Source: Candidatus Cryptobacteroides avistercoris
Lineage (GTDB): Bacteria; Bacteroidota; Bacteroidia; Bacteroidales; UBA932
Direction: 5' to 3'
Length of the DNA: 56,702 nt
Assembly: GCA_017695095.1 (NCBI GenBank)
Contig: JADILW010000066.1
Coordinates: 1-56,702, forward strand
The notes beneath the pieces were generated by a model. The model was given only the letters and a program-made list of their open reading frames with translations, was not told the origin of the DNA and did not search any database. The first letter of the stretch is position 1, and each line of letters begins with the position of its first letter. Of the stretch, positions 24,684-34,111 are shown one piece after another. A program made the translations under genes and the position numbers.

Positions 24684-27644
24684 CTACAGGTCCACGCTGA
24701 AAATCAGGCTGATGCTGTGGCGTGACTTCTCGTAGCCGGCTGCCTGGAGGGCGGAGAAGAGGCTTCCTCCCTTGTAATTCCACGAAACTCCTATCCGGGT
24801 GTCGTAGGGGAGCCAGAGCAGGTTGCCCAGGCGGACGCTGAAGTCGGCTCCCGCGCTGAAGAGACTGCCTGCGGCCGCTTCCTGCGGAGAAGCTCCGGTG
24901 CTGACCAGGCTCAGGTCGCCGTGCAGCGTGAGCTCGAAGTTCCTGACGTAGGCCAGGGGGCATAGCCCTGACCAGTCCAGCGGAAGCAGGGGCATGGCGT
25001 AGTCGGCGGAGAGCTTCATCCTGCCGGGGAACACCGACAGGGCAGAGCTGGAGGCGGTCTCGAAGCCCCTCGGCGCAGTGACCATGAGGGCCTCGCAGTA
25101 CGAACCGGTGCTGATCAGCCTCTCGTAAATGGCCGACAGGCGCAGGCCGTGGGTCTGCCAGACGCCCGGCACATAGCCGTAGAGATATGAATAGAAATTG
25201 GGGCAGAACAGAGAGAGCAGCCCGGGACGTCCGTTGACTCCCAGTTCGGCTCCGACGCCCCAGCGGGGGTAGATGCGCGAAGAGGGGGTGGCTTCCATCA
25301 GGTAGCCGCGCAGCCCCGCGCTCATGCGGCTCATGTATCTCCGGCTGCCGTCTTCTCCGACGAGACCGTCGTTGGTGGCCGCTATGCTGACCTCGGGTAT
25401 CAGTCCGCCGTTCCATCCCCCGCGCGAGAACGCCAGGGGCACGTAGATGTCGATGCTGGCGTTGAACAGAGGAGCTCCGGCTCCGGCGTATTTCAGTCCG
25501 TTCTCCTGTTCGAAATAGTTGAACGTCTCCCTTTCGTTGAAATGCAGCTTGGCTTCGACCACGGGATACCAGCCCGACCAGCTGAAGTTCAGGTGGCCGC
25601 TGTGTCTCCATCCGGAAAGACTGCCGTAACCCGCCTTGTAGGCGGCGGAACCCCAGAAGTCGCCGAGGTCGTTCTGGAAGAAGGCGGTGGCGCCGAGGCT
25701 GGCCGCGCTGCTGAGCGAGGAGAGGCTGAGGCTGCTCACTGCGTCGTAGTCGACGTATAGCGGCATCCAGGAATGGAAGCGGAAGAGGTTGCCGAGCTTG
25801 GAATATCTGCGCGGCGCGGAGATGCCCTGCAGCGGGCTGTCGGCGGCGGCTTCCAGGTCGAACGTTTTCTGCGGCTCTCCGGCGGCCAGTTCTTTCGTGA
25901 AGGGATATTCCGGAAGCCGGCTGAAATCGGCGCGGCGGCGGACGAGAGAGTCGGCGGGCGTGCTGCAGACTGTCCTTCCGTCGGAGGAGAGCGAAGTGTA
26001 GTAGAGGGTCGAGCCGTCGGGGCTGAACCGGAAGTCGGCTGCCCCGAAGCGGGTGCTCGTAAGCTGGATAAGGCTGCCGTCGGCGGGGTTGAATTCGTAG
26101 AGTTCGTTGACTCCGCTGAGGTCGGAGGTGAAAAGCAGTCTGCCTCCGCGTGCCTGTATCTGTCTGATCTTCACCGGCTGCGGGCCGAGCACGCAGCTGA
26201 AGTCCGGGATGCGGCAGATGCAGTAGCCTCCGTCGGTCAGCGCCGTCGAGTACAGTTCTCCGCCGAGCCACACCGGCTCAAGCAGCTGCATGCCGTCCGG
26301 TGCCTTGAAGACCTGCAGGCGGCTTCCGTCCTGCGCGTCGAGCACGACTATCGAGCTGCCGCCTCCGACCGGATACTCGCATACGGCGAGCAGGGCTTCG
26401 GAAGGGTGGGCCGCAGGATGGAAGTAGCGCTTCCCCCTGGTCAGGGTGTGCCTGCGCCCGTCGGCCCCCATGTAGCGGATGTCGGAGGAGGACTTCATCT
26501 CCCAGCGCGGGTCGCGCCGGTATTCGCTCCAGAACAGCCTTCCTGTGGCCGCGCTGTATTCGGGTCCGGTGCTGCTGGAGCTGAAATTTCCGAGGACCTC
26601 GAGCGAACCGTCGGGGAAGATCTCCACCAGCTGGTGGGGGACGGTGATTCCGCTGCGCACAGCGAACATTCTTCCGCCGGCAGGAGTGAGTCCGTTGAGT
26701 TCGGTGTACCGCTTCCCGGGAGAGGACAGAGGCCGCGAGGCCATGAAGGGCGCGCGCCTGGCGTCGTCCTCGTTCCAGAAACTCCTGAGGCTGTCGCGTA
26801 TCTCGGTGAAGGCTGCGTCGAGCTTCTTCCCGGAGATGTCTTCGATGGTCTTGCTGAAGTTGTTGAAGGTGACTCCGCCGTGGTCCGCGATGCGCTGGTA
26901 GTAGCGGGCGGTGAAGTCCGGCGTATCGTAGATGCTGCGCACTCCGGCTGCGGTGATGTAGCCTATGCGGTAGTAGTCGGGGGTGTAGAGGCGCTGCGAC
27001 CCGTATCTCCAGCGCCAGTAGTTGCGGAATCCGTCTTCGGCGAAGCTGACGCGGAAGTATTCCAGGAAGTCGGCTGTCCTGCCGCGCCCTCCGCGGGTGA
27101 GTGCCGTCTCGGCCACCACCGCGTCGCCTTCGAAGAAGGCCGGGCCGCAGTAGAGTGCGGCGAGGGCGCCTGACACCAGCTGCCCGGTCAGGTAGGTCCA
27201 GCCGCGGAAAGGTCGCGCCGCCGTGTACTGCATCTGCGCGACGTGGCGGGATTCGTGTAAGGTCAGCTGTGTCTCCCACGGCGTGGGCTCCGGCCAGTCG
27301 GGGTCCGGCATGGTCATGAGCTCCACCCTCCTGGGGGTCCAGCTCACGAGTCCGTTGGAATAGGCGGTGTGGGCGTGGAGCACCACTGGCATGCGCTTGC
27401 TGAAACTCTGGTTGGGACGGAAGCCGGCAGTGTTCCCCACGAGCGCGGCGGCCTGCTCGAGATGCAGGGCGTAGACCCGGGCGAGGGAGTCGAGCCCGTT
27501 CGGATAGATCAGCCTGTAGGTCGGGGTCTCGATGCTGCTCCACCTGACGGAAGCCGGTTCGCTGCCGAGAGTGTAGAACTGGGCGGCAGTCGGAAATGCG
27601 GCGAGAATGCTGGCGAGAGCCGCGGTCAGAAGTCTGTACTTCAT
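24684..27644 (-). CDS. Large exported gluzincin-like peptidase with beta-propeller and C-terminal barrel
   Basis: The 986-residue protein starts MKYRLLTAALASILAAFPTAAQ, a signal peptide; I rejected an upstream in-frame start at 27671. The N-terminal third has a zinc-protease HExxH motif, LHESRHVAQM (H130, E131, H134). FFEGDA (E172) follows and fits the third ligand of peptidase-MA-like gluzincins. The middle (about 280-620) has TolB-like propeller strands such as FRFSPDGSTLYYTS. The last 340 residues are alternating strands ending ISLIFSVDL, resembling an outer membrane barrel. It is probably a cell-surface or outer-membrane metallopeptidase; the substrate is unknown. Confidence 0.75.
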   Translation of the reverse strand: MKYRLLTAALASILAAFPTAAQFYTLGSEPASVRWSSIETPTYRLIYPNGLDSLARVYALHLEQAAALVGNTAGFRPNQSFSKRMPVVLHAHTAYSNGLVSWTPRRVELMTMPDPDWPEPTPWETQLTLHESRHVAQMQYTAARPFRGWTYLTGQLVSGALAALYCGPAFFEGDAVVAETALTRGGRGRTADFLEYFRVSFAEDGFRNYWRWRYGSQRLYTPDYYRIGYITAAGVRSIYDTPDFTARYYQRIADHGGVTFNNFSKTIEDISGKKLDAAFTEIRDSLRSFWNEDDARRAPFMASRPLSSPGKRYTELNGLTPAGGRMFAVRSGITVPHQLVEIFPDGSLEVLGNFSSSSTGPEYSAATGRLFWSEYRRDPRWEMKSSSDIRYMGADGRRHTLTRGKRYFHPAAHPSEALLAVCEYPVGGGSSIVVLDAQDGSRLQVFKAPDGMQLLEPVWLGGELYSTALTDGGYCICRIPDFSCVLGPQPVKIRQIQARGGRLLFTSDLSGVNELYEFNPADGSLIQLTSTRFGAADFRFSPDGSTLYYTSLSSDGRTVCSTPADSLVRRRADFSRLPEYPFTKELAAGEPQKTFDLEAAADSPLQGISAPRRYSKLGNLFRFHSWMPLYVDYDAVSSLSLSSLSSAASLGATAFFQNDLGDFWGSAAYKAGYGSLSGWRHSGHLNFSWSGWYPVVEAKLHFNERETFNYFEQENGLKYAGAGAPLFNASIDIYVPLAFSRGGWNGGLIPEVSIAATNDGLVGEDGSRRYMSRMSAGLRGYLMEATPSSRIYPRWGVGAELGVNGRPGLLSLFCPNFYSYLYGYVPGVWQTHGLRLSAIYERLISTGSYCEALMVTAPRGFETASSSALSVFPGRMKLSADYAMPLLPLDWSGLCPLAYVRNFELTLHGDLSLVSTGASPQEAAAGSLFSAGADFSVRLGNLLWLPYDTRIGVSWNYKGGSLFSALQAAGYEKSRHSISLIFSVDL

Positions 27645-27709
27645 TTCAGCAAATTTCGTCAAAATTACCACATTTTTGCCTAACTTTACAATTCAGTGCG
27701 TTTTGTGGT

Positions 27710-28669
27710 ATGAAAAGGTTTCTTGCAGCCATGTGCTGCGTGCTGCTGCTCGCCTCGTGCAGAGGACGCAATTCCGCGCCGGAGACAGTCCGCCGGGCCT
27801 TCCCCCTTCCGGAAGTCCCCACGATGATCTCCAGCATGCAGGAGCGTCAGGAATATCTGGGCGAACACTATTGGGACAGGTTCTTCGAAGGCGACTGGGT
27901 CACGGACTCGGCTGCGGTTCTCGGCGTGGAGGATCCCGAGGTGGAGAAGAACATGTCGACCTTCATCCTGATTCTCCAGGGCCTTCCCATGGACAGGGCT
28001 CAGGCCGACATGGCCCGTCTCTTCCGGCAGATAGAGGACAAGCAGGCCGCCGACACCTCTTCGCTGGTGTATCTCCGCATGACGGAACTCGTGTCGAAAT
28101 ATCTCTACGACCCCAACTCCCCGCTGCGCAGCGAGGATTTCTACCTTCCGTTCGTGGAGGGGCTCGCCAAGTCCCGCTTCACCGACGACGCCCGCCGTCC
28201 GGGCTATGAGTTCGAGCTCCGGATGTGCAGCCTCAACCCCTACGGCAGCAAGGCTCCCGACTTCGGCTTCGAAGACGCCGCCGGGCGCCGTTCCGACCTC
28301 TATTCGGTCGAGGCCGACTACACCATGCTGTTCTTCAGCAACCCTGGCTGCCACTACTGCCAGGAGATAATCGAGACCATAGGCGGCCGGCCATACGTCG
28401 ACGACCTGATCGCCGACGGGGCGCTCGCCATAGTCAACATCTATATCGACGGGGAGGTGGACAAGTGGAGGGAGTATGTCGGCATGTATCCCGACAACTG
28501 GGTCAACGCCTACGACTACGCCCAGAGGATAAACGACGAACAGCTCTATTTCGTGAGGGCCATTCCCTCGCTCTACCTGCTCGACTCCGACAAGAAGATA
28601 ATATTCAAGGACGCGCCGCTCGAAAGGGTGCTGCAGTTCTTCGACAACCTCGTAAACTACGGACGATGA
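27710..28669 (+). CDS. Thioredoxin-like lipoprotein with DUF5106-type N-terminal domain
   Basis: The 319-residue protein starts [20 protein letters not shown], with a lipobox (LLASC) predicting lipid attachment. The N-terminal half is helical and resembles the DUF5106 region found in front of TlpA-type domains in Bacteroidota. The C-terminal half (about 180-319) is thioredoxin-like: [16 protein letters not shown], then the redox pair CHYC in [14 protein letters not shown], and a cis-Pro-type [11 protein letters not shown]. It is probably an extracytoplasmic thiol-disulfide oxidoreductase. Its stop overlaps the thyA start (ATGA), an unexpected partner. Confidence 0.8.
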   Translation: MKRFLAAMCCVLLLASCRGRNSAPETVRRAFPLPEVPTMISSMQERQEYLGEHYWDRFFEGDWVTDSAAVLGVEDPEVEKNMSTFILILQGLPMDRAQADMARLFRQIEDKQAADTSSLVYLRMTELVSKYLYDPNSPLRSEDFYLPFVEGLAKSRFTDDARRPGYEFELRMCSLNPYGSKAPDFGFEDAAGRRSDLYSVEADYTMLFFSNPGCHYCQEIIETIGGRPYVDDLIADGALAIVNIYIDGEVDKWREYVGMYPDNWVNAYDYAQRINDEQLYFVRAIPSLYLLDSDKKIIFKDAPLERVLQFFDNLVNYGR

Positions 28670-29460
28670 GACAGTATCTGGACCTGCTTCGCGAGATAAT
28701 GGACAACGGCACGGTCAAGACCGACCGCACCGGAGTCGGCACAAAGAGCATCTTCGGCCATCAGATGCGCTTCGACCTCGGCGAGGGCTTCCCCCTGCTG
28801 ACCACCAAGAAGGTGCATCTGAAATCGATAATCTACGAGCTGCTGTGGTTCATCAGCGGCAGCACCAACGTGCGCTGGCTGCAGGACCACAAGGTGACCA
28901 TCTGGGACGAGTGGGCCGACGAGAACGGCGACCTCGGCCCTGTCTACGGGCATCAGTGGCGCAGCTGGCCTGCTCCCGACGGGCGCACGATAGACCAGCT
29001 CTCGCAGGTGATAGACCAGATACGCAACCATCCGGACTCCAGGCGCATGATAGTCACGGCGTGGAACCCGGGCGAGATCGACAGGATGGCCCTGCCTCCC
29101 TGCCACTGTCTGTTCCAGTTCTACGTGGCCGGAGGGAAGCTGTCCTGCCAGCTCTACCAGCGCAGCGCCGACACCTTCCTCGGAGTGCCGTTCAACATAG
29201 CCTCTTACGCACTGCTGACCATGATGATCGCCCAGTGCTGCGGGCTGCAGCCCGGGGAGTTCATCCACACCACCGGCGACACGCACATCTACCTCAACCA
29301 TTTCGACCAGGTGCGCGAGCAGCTTTCCCGCGAACCGCGCCCCCTGCCCCGCATGGTCCTGAATCCCGAGGTCAGGAGCGTGTTCGACTTCAGATATGAG
29401 GATTTCACGCTGGAGGGCTACGACCCCTGGCCGGCCATCAAAGCACCTGTGGCGGTATGA
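28666..29460 (+). CDS. thyA: Thymidylate synthase ThyA
   Basis: ThyA converts dUMP to dTMP using methylene-tetrahydrofolate. The 264 residues are the classical length. Visible are the N-terminal [32 protein letters not shown], the catalytic Cys in [30 protein letters not shown], and the C-terminal APVAV. It overlaps the upstream lipoprotein gene and the downstream folA gene by 4 bp each. The longer open frame upstream in this frame is not coding. Confidence 0.98.
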   Translation: MRQYLDLLREIMDNGTVKTDRTGVGTKSIFGHQMRFDLGEGFPLLTTKKVHLKSIIYELLWFISGSTNVRWLQDHKVTIWDEWADENGDLGPVYGHQWRSWPAPDGRTIDQLSQVIDQIRNHPDSRRMIVTAWNPGEIDRMALPPCHCLFQFYVAGGKLSCQLYQRSADTFLGVPFNIASYALLTMMIAQCCGLQPGEFIHTTGDTHIYLNHFDQVREQLSREPRPLPRMVLNPEVRSVFDFRYEDFTLEGYDPWPAIKAPVAV

Positions 29461-29987
29461 CGACATGCATGATAGCGGCTGTCGCCGACAACGGGGCGAT
29501 CGGGGTGCGCGGAGGTATGCCATGGCACATAGGCGAAGACCTGAAATATTTCAAGCGCGTGACCATGGGCAGTCCGGTGATCATGGGCAGGGCGACCTTC
29601 GAGTCGCTCGGCAGGCCGCTTCCCGGACGCACCAACATAGTCCTGAGCCGCAGCCGCAGGGATTTCCCGGAAGGGGTGGTCTGCGTGCATACGCCCCAGG
29701 AGGCGCTGCATGAAGCGGAGAAGGCTCTGACGGCAAGCGGATGCTGCTGCGAGCCGGAGCAGGAAGGCAGGTGTTTCGTGATAGGCGGCGGAAAGGTGTA
29801 CGCGCGGATGATGGATGATGCCGACAGGCTCTATCTGACCCACGTCCACACAGTGGTGGAAGACGCCGACGCCTTCTTTCCGGAGGTCGACCCGGGAGCC
29901 TGGCGGGAAGTCTCCCGTTCGGAGACCATGACCGACGGGAAAAGCGGGCTCGGCTTCGAGTTCGCGGTCTACGACAGAATCAGGTAG
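29457..29987 (+). CDS. folA: Dihydrofolate reductase
   Basis: It regenerates tetrahydrofolate after the ThyA reaction. The 176-residue protein has [20 protein letters not shown] (with the conserved PW), [34 protein letters not shown] and VIGGGKVY, all standard DHFR segments. It has an insertion rich in Cys around residues 94-108 ([13 protein letters not shown]). The ATGA overlap with thyA makes a thyA-folA translational pair, a common arrangement. Confidence 0.97.
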   Translation: MTTCMIAAVADNGAIGVRGGMPWHIGEDLKYFKRVTMGSPVIMGRATFESLGRPLPGRTNIVLSRSRRDFPEGVVCVHTPQEALHEAEKALTASGCCCEPEQEGRCFVIGGGKVYARMMDDADRLYLTHVHTVVEDADAFFPEVDPGAWREVSRSETMTDGKSGLGFEFAVYDRIR

Positions 29988-30019
29988 CTTCCGTCGGAAC
30001 CCTGTTCCGGGAACGATGC

Positions 30020-30037
30020 GGTCCGCACGGGCGGACC
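30020..30037 (+). terminator. Possible weak terminator after folA
   Basis: The perfect hairpin GGTCCGC-acgg-GCGGACC lies 33 bp after the folA stop codon and is followed by only a loose T-rich stretch (ttgccttata). It may be a terminator or an RNA-stabilising hairpin. Confidence 0.35.
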
Positions 30038-30069
30038 TTGCCTTATAGAACGAAAAAACTGTTATTGAT

Positions 30070-31434
30070 ATGGCACCTAGAGAAAACTTCAGCAGCCGGC
30101 TCTCCGTGATAGTGGCGATGGCCGGCTCGGCGATAGGACTCGGCAATATCTGGCGCTTTCCCTATCTGGCCGGCGAGCAGGGCGGGGCGACTTTCGTGTT
30201 CGCCTACATCCTTGCCACTCTGTTCATAACTCTCCCGCTCTTCCTGTCGGAGATCATCATCGGAAGGAGGAGCCGGAGCAACGCCCGCGACGCGATGGGC
30301 GTGCTGGCCCCGAAGAGCAGATTCTGGAAGAATATCGGCATACTTGCCGTCCTGATACCCATAATCATCAATTCCTACTACAGCGTCATCGGCGGCTGGT
30401 CGCTCGACTATATGATAAAGTCGATGACTCCCGGCTTCTTCCACGCTTCGCCCGGGGAGGTCAGCCGGGTGTTCTCGGATTTCATCTCCTCTCCCTGGGA
30501 GCCTATAGCGATGCACCTCGTGTTCCTCGGCATCTCGGTGCTGGTGGTCGCCCGCGGAGTGAAGACCGGAATCGAGAAGTTCAGCAAGATCATCCTGCCG
30601 GTGCTCTTCGTGCTCGTGATAGTGATAGCCGTCTATTCCATAAGCCTTCCGGGTGCGATGGCAGGCGTCAGCTATCTGTTCAAGCCGGATTTCAGCAAGC
30701 TCACCCCGGAGACCTTCGCCTACGCGATGGGCCAGAGCTTCTACTCGCTGTCGGTGGGAATGGGTGCGATCATCACCTACGGCTCCTACGTGCGCAAGGA
30801 GGAGAATATCATGGTTTCCAGCGCCTGGACGGGGATTTCCGACCTCGTGTTCGCGCTGCTGGCAGGACTTGCGATAATGCCGGCGGTGTTCGCCGCCGGA
30901 ATCGAGCCCGGCTCAGGTCCCGGCCTGATCTTCCAGAGCGTGCCCTACATCTTCGCCGAGATGGGTTCGGGCGTGCCGCTGCTGAGCGCCGTGATCTCCA
31001 CCCTGTTCTTCCTCGCGGTGGTGGTGGCGGCCATGACCTCGTGCGTGTCGCTCATAGAAGTGGGCGTCGCCTGGCTGATGGAGCGGTTCAATCTCCGGAG
31101 GTCGGCGGCCTGCAAATGGATATTCCTGGTGTGCGGAGTCCTCGGAGTGCTGTGCTCCCTGTCCTTCGGACCTCTCAATGACCTGCATATCGCCGGACGC
31201 ACCCTGTTCGACTTCTTCGACTGGGCTTCGTCGAACATCCTGCTGCTCCTGATGGGCCTGCTCGTGGTGATTTTCGTGGGCCATGTGATGAAGAAGGCCG
31301 ACGTGCGCGACGAAATCACGAATTCCGGCGGATTCAAGGGGAACTTCCGTCTGTTCGGGATATTCTATTTCCTCGTGCGCTGGGTCTGCCCCGTGGCCGT
31401 GCTGGTGATATTCTTCTTCAATTTCCTAGGATAG
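30070..31434 (+). CDS. Sodium-dependent neurotransmitter:sodium symporter (SNF) family transporter
   Basis: The 454-residue inner membrane protein has about eleven to twelve hydrophobic helices. The N-terminal signature VAMAGSAIGLGNIWRFPYLA with the following GGATFVFAYI is the hallmark of bacterial SNF (LeuT-type) symporters, which import amino acids or related amines with sodium. The substrate cannot be predicted. It begins 82 bp after folA, and its 3' end overlaps the convergent mutS gene by 9 bp. Confidence 0.93.
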   Translation: MAPRENFSSRLSVIVAMAGSAIGLGNIWRFPYLAGEQGGATFVFAYILATLFITLPLFLSEIIIGRRSRSNARDAMGVLAPKSRFWKNIGILAVLIPIIINSYYSVIGGWSLDYMIKSMTPGFFHASPGEVSRVFSDFISSPWEPIAMHLVFLGISVLVVARGVKTGIEKFSKIILPVLFVLVIVIAVYSISLPGAMAGVSYLFKPDFSKLTPETFAYAMGQSFYSLSVGMGAIITYGSYVRKEENIMVSSAWTGISDLVFALLAGLAIMPAVFAAGIEPGSGPGLIFQSVPYIFAEMGSGVPLLSAVISTLFFLAVVVAAMTSCVSLIEVGVAWLMERFNLRRSAACKWIFLVCGVLGVLCSLSFGPLNDLHIAGRTLFDFFDWASSNILLLLMGLLVVIFVGHVMKKADVRDEITNSGGFKGNFRLFGIFYFLVRWVCPVAVLVIFFFNFLG

Positions 31435-34023
31435 CCCCAGCTCCTGCTTCATCTTGCGGAGCAGGTCGAAGGCCTGCATCGGGGTCATGTTGTTGAGGTC
31501 GGCCTCCTCGAGCTGCCGGCGTAGCGACGAGAGGGTGGGGTCGTCGAGCTGGAAGAGCGAGAGCTGGAGGCCGCCGTCCTCGTCGACCGACATGCTGTCC
31601 ATGTGCTTCTCGCGCAGCTCGAGTTCGCGCAGGGTGCGCTCGGCGGATTCGATGACCTCGCGGGGCATGCCTGCGAGCCTGGCCACGTGGATTCCGAAAC
31701 TGTGGGCGACTCCTCCCGGCTCCATCTTGCGCAGGAAGATCACGTTCCTGCCCTCCTCCTTGACCGCTATATGGTAGTTCTTCACTCTCGGGTACAGCTT
31801 CTCGAGGTCGTTGAGCTCGTGGTAGTGGGTGGCGAACAGGGTCTTGGCCCCCTTGCCGGAGCCGTGGATATATTCCACGAGGGCGCGGGCTATCGACATT
31901 CCGTCGTAGGTCGAGGTGCCGCGTCCGATTTCGTCGAGCAGCACGAGCGAGCGGGCGGAGAGGTTGTGCATGATCATCGAGGTCTCCAGCATCTCCACCA
32001 TGAAGGTGGATTCGCCGCGGGAGATGTTGTCGGTCGCGCCCACCCGGGTGAAGATCTTGTCGAACCAGCCCATCCTGACACTGGCGGCCGGAACGAAGGA
32101 GCCGATCTGGGCCATCAGCACGATCAGCGCGGTCTGGCGCAGCAACGCCGACTTTCCGGCCATGTTGGGGCCCGTGAGTATGATTATCTGGTCGCCCTTG
32201 CTGTCCATGCTGACGTCGTTGGGCACGTATTCCTCGCCGGGGGCCATCAGGGTTTCGATCACGGGATGGCGGCCGGCCCTTATGTCGAGAGCCGCGGACT
32301 TGTCGACCACAGGCCGGCAGTAGTTCCGGTCGGACGCCTGCTGCGCGAATCCCTGGAGCACGTCGAGGCGCGCGATTATGCTGCAGTTCTCCTGAATGTC
32401 GCGTATGGATTTCTGTACGTCCTGTATCAGCTGCGAGTACAGGCGGCTTTCGGTCTCGTAGATGGTGGCTTCGGCGCCGAGTATCTTCTCCTCGTATTCC
32501 TTGAGTTCGGGGGTTATGTAGCGCTCGGCGTTCACGAGGGTCTGCTTGCGTATCCACTCGGGAGGGACCCTGTCGCGGGAGCTGTTGCGGACTTCGATGT
32601 AGTAGCCGAAGACGTTGTTGTAGCTTATCTTTAGCGCGCTGATTCCGGTCCTCTCGATCTCTCTCTGCTGCATCTGGAGCAGGTATTCCTTGCCTCCGCG
32701 GGAGATCTCCCTGAGCCGGTCGAGTTCAGGGTTCACGCCTGCGGCTATCACATCGCCCTTTCCTATCTGGCCGGCCGGGTTTTCGTCGAGGGTCTCCGTG
32801 ATGCGGCGGAAGACCTCGCGGGTGTTGCGCATGTCGGCGGCCAGCTTGTCCAGGGCTTCGACACCGCTTCCGGAGCAGAGGTCTCTGATGGGCTCCATGC
32901 GGCTGAGGGAGCGTCCGAGCTGGAGCATCTCGCGGGGTAGTATCTTTCCGGTGGCCACTCGGGAGATGGTGCGCTCGAGGTCGCCGGTGCCGCTTATCTG
33001 AAGCTGAATTTCGGACAGTATGTCAGGCTTGTCCAGGAAATGCTGCACTATGTCGTAGCGGGCGTCGAGCTGACGGATGTCCATTATCGGCATCGCGAGC
33101 CACTGGCGCAGCAGACGCGAGCCCATGGGCGAGCAGCAGCGGTCTATGGTGTCCACGAGCGAGACTCCGTCCCGTCCGGACGCGCTCTGGAAGATTTCCA
33201 GATTGCGGACGGTGAACTGGTCCATCCAGACGAACTTCTCCTCGTCGATGCGGGAGATCGAACAGATGTTCCTGAGTCCTGCGTGCTGGGTCTGTTCGAG
33301 ATAGGCGAGCAGGGCGCCGGCAGAGCGGACGGCGAGCGGGAAGCGCTCCACGGCGTAGCCCTTGAGGCTCCTGACCTGAAGCTGCGTGCAGAGTTTCTCC
33401 ACTGCGGCGTCGTAGACGAAGGCCCATTCGTCGAGGCTGGTGATGTAGTAGTCGCCGAATCTCTCCTTGACCGCCCTGGCCACGTCTTTCTGGACCACGA
33501 GCTCTTTCGGCCTCAGTGAGGAAAGCAGGGTGGCGATGTAGTCGGTGCCGCCCTGGGCGACCTGGAAGGTTCCGGTGGACACGTCGAGGAAGGCGGCCCC
33601 GCACTGGTGACCCTCGAAGCTCAGCCCAGCCAGGTAGTTGTGCTCCTTCTGCTCGAGCATGGATTCGCCGAAGGCTATTCCGGGAGTCAGGATTTCCGTG
33701 ACCCCGCGCTTCACCAGCTTGGTCTTCGCGAGGGCCGGGTCTTCGAGCTGGTCGCAGACGGCCACCTTGTAGCCGGCCTGCACGAGCTTGTGGAGGTAGC
33801 TGTCGATGGCATGGTGGGGGAATCCGGCCATCTCGACCTTCCCCTTGTCGCCGTTGGAGCGCCTGGTGAGCACGAGGCCGAGCACCTTGCTGGCCAGCAC
33901 TGCGTCGTCGGAGTAGGTCTCGTAGAAATCGCCCACCCTGTAGAGCAGCACCGCCTCGGGATGCTGGGCCTTGATGCTGAAATACTGTTTCAGCAGCGGC
34001 GTGTCTTCTGCCTGTTTCGCCAT
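31426..34023 (-). CDS. mutS: DNA mismatch repair protein MutS
   Basis: The 865-residue mismatch-recognition ATPase is full length. The N-terminal mismatch-binding domain carries the Phe-x-Glu motif in GDFYETYSDDA. The C-terminal ABC-type ATPase has Walker A LTGPNMAGKSALLRQ, LVLLDEIGRGTSTYDG and ATHYHELNDLE. The C-terminus is the usual short tail (MKQELGLS). A TAACTTTG promoter element lies so close that the mRNA is probably leaderless. Confidence 0.98.
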   Translation of the reverse strand: MAKQAEDTPLLKQYFSIKAQHPEAVLLYRVGDFYETYSDDAVLASKVLGLVLTRRSNGDKGKVEMAGFPHHAIDSYLHKLVQAGYKVAVCDQLEDPALAKTKLVKRGVTEILTPGIAFGESMLEQKEHNYLAGLSFEGHQCGAAFLDVSTGTFQVAQGGTDYIATLLSSLRPKELVVQKDVARAVKERFGDYYITSLDEWAFVYDAAVEKLCTQLQVRSLKGYAVERFPLAVRSAGALLAYLEQTQHAGLRNICSISRIDEEKFVWMDQFTVRNLEIFQSASGRDGVSLVDTIDRCCSPMGSRLLRQWLAMPIMDIRQLDARYDIVQHFLDKPDILSEIQLQISGTGDLERTISRVATGKILPREMLQLGRSLSRMEPIRDLCSGSGVEALDKLAADMRNTREVFRRITETLDENPAGQIGKGDVIAAGVNPELDRLREISRGGKEYLLQMQQREIERTGISALKISYNNVFGYYIEVRNSSRDRVPPEWIRKQTLVNAERYITPELKEYEEKILGAEATIYETESRLYSQLIQDVQKSIRDIQENCSIIARLDVLQGFAQQASDRNYCRPVVDKSAALDIRAGRHPVIETLMAPGEEYVPNDVSMDSKGDQIIILTGPNMAGKSALLRQTALIVLMAQIGSFVPAASVRMGWFDKIFTRVGATDNISRGESTFMVEMLETSMIMHNLSARSLVLLDEIGRGTSTYDGMSIARALVEYIHGSGKGAKTLFATHYHELNDLEKLYPRVKNYHIAVKEEGRNVIFLRKMEPGGVAHSFGIHVARLAGMPREVIESAERTLRELELREKHMDSMSVDEDGGLQLSLFQLDDPTLSSLRRQLEEADLNNMTPMQAFDLLRKMKQELGLS

Positions 34024-34030
34024 GGTCCTG

Positions 34031-34038
34031 CAAAGTTA
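34031..34038 (-). promoter_or_regulatory. Predicted -7 element of the mutS promoter
   Basis: On the minus strand this reads TAACTTTG, an exact TAnnTTTG match ending 8 bp before the start codon. A transcript starting 6-8 bp downstream would begin at or next to the ATG. Confidence 0.5.
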
Positions 34039-34111
34039 CAATTTTGCTCAACCTTGCGGAAATAAATTTTATAAGGTATTTTTGAAAGTTCAAAACATTT
34101 CGGAAATCTGG

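Noticed and set aside
24625..26271. 548-residue alternative frame inside the large gluzincin gene
   Set aside because: It is an Arg/Pro-rich shadow frame of a GC-rich gene; the other frame has a signal peptide, HExxH motif and barrel strands.
25773..27173. 466-residue plus-strand ORF opposite the gluzincin gene
   Set aside because: It is Val/Gly/Ala/Glu-rich low-complexity antisense sequence without motifs, typical of antisense open frames in GC-rich genes.
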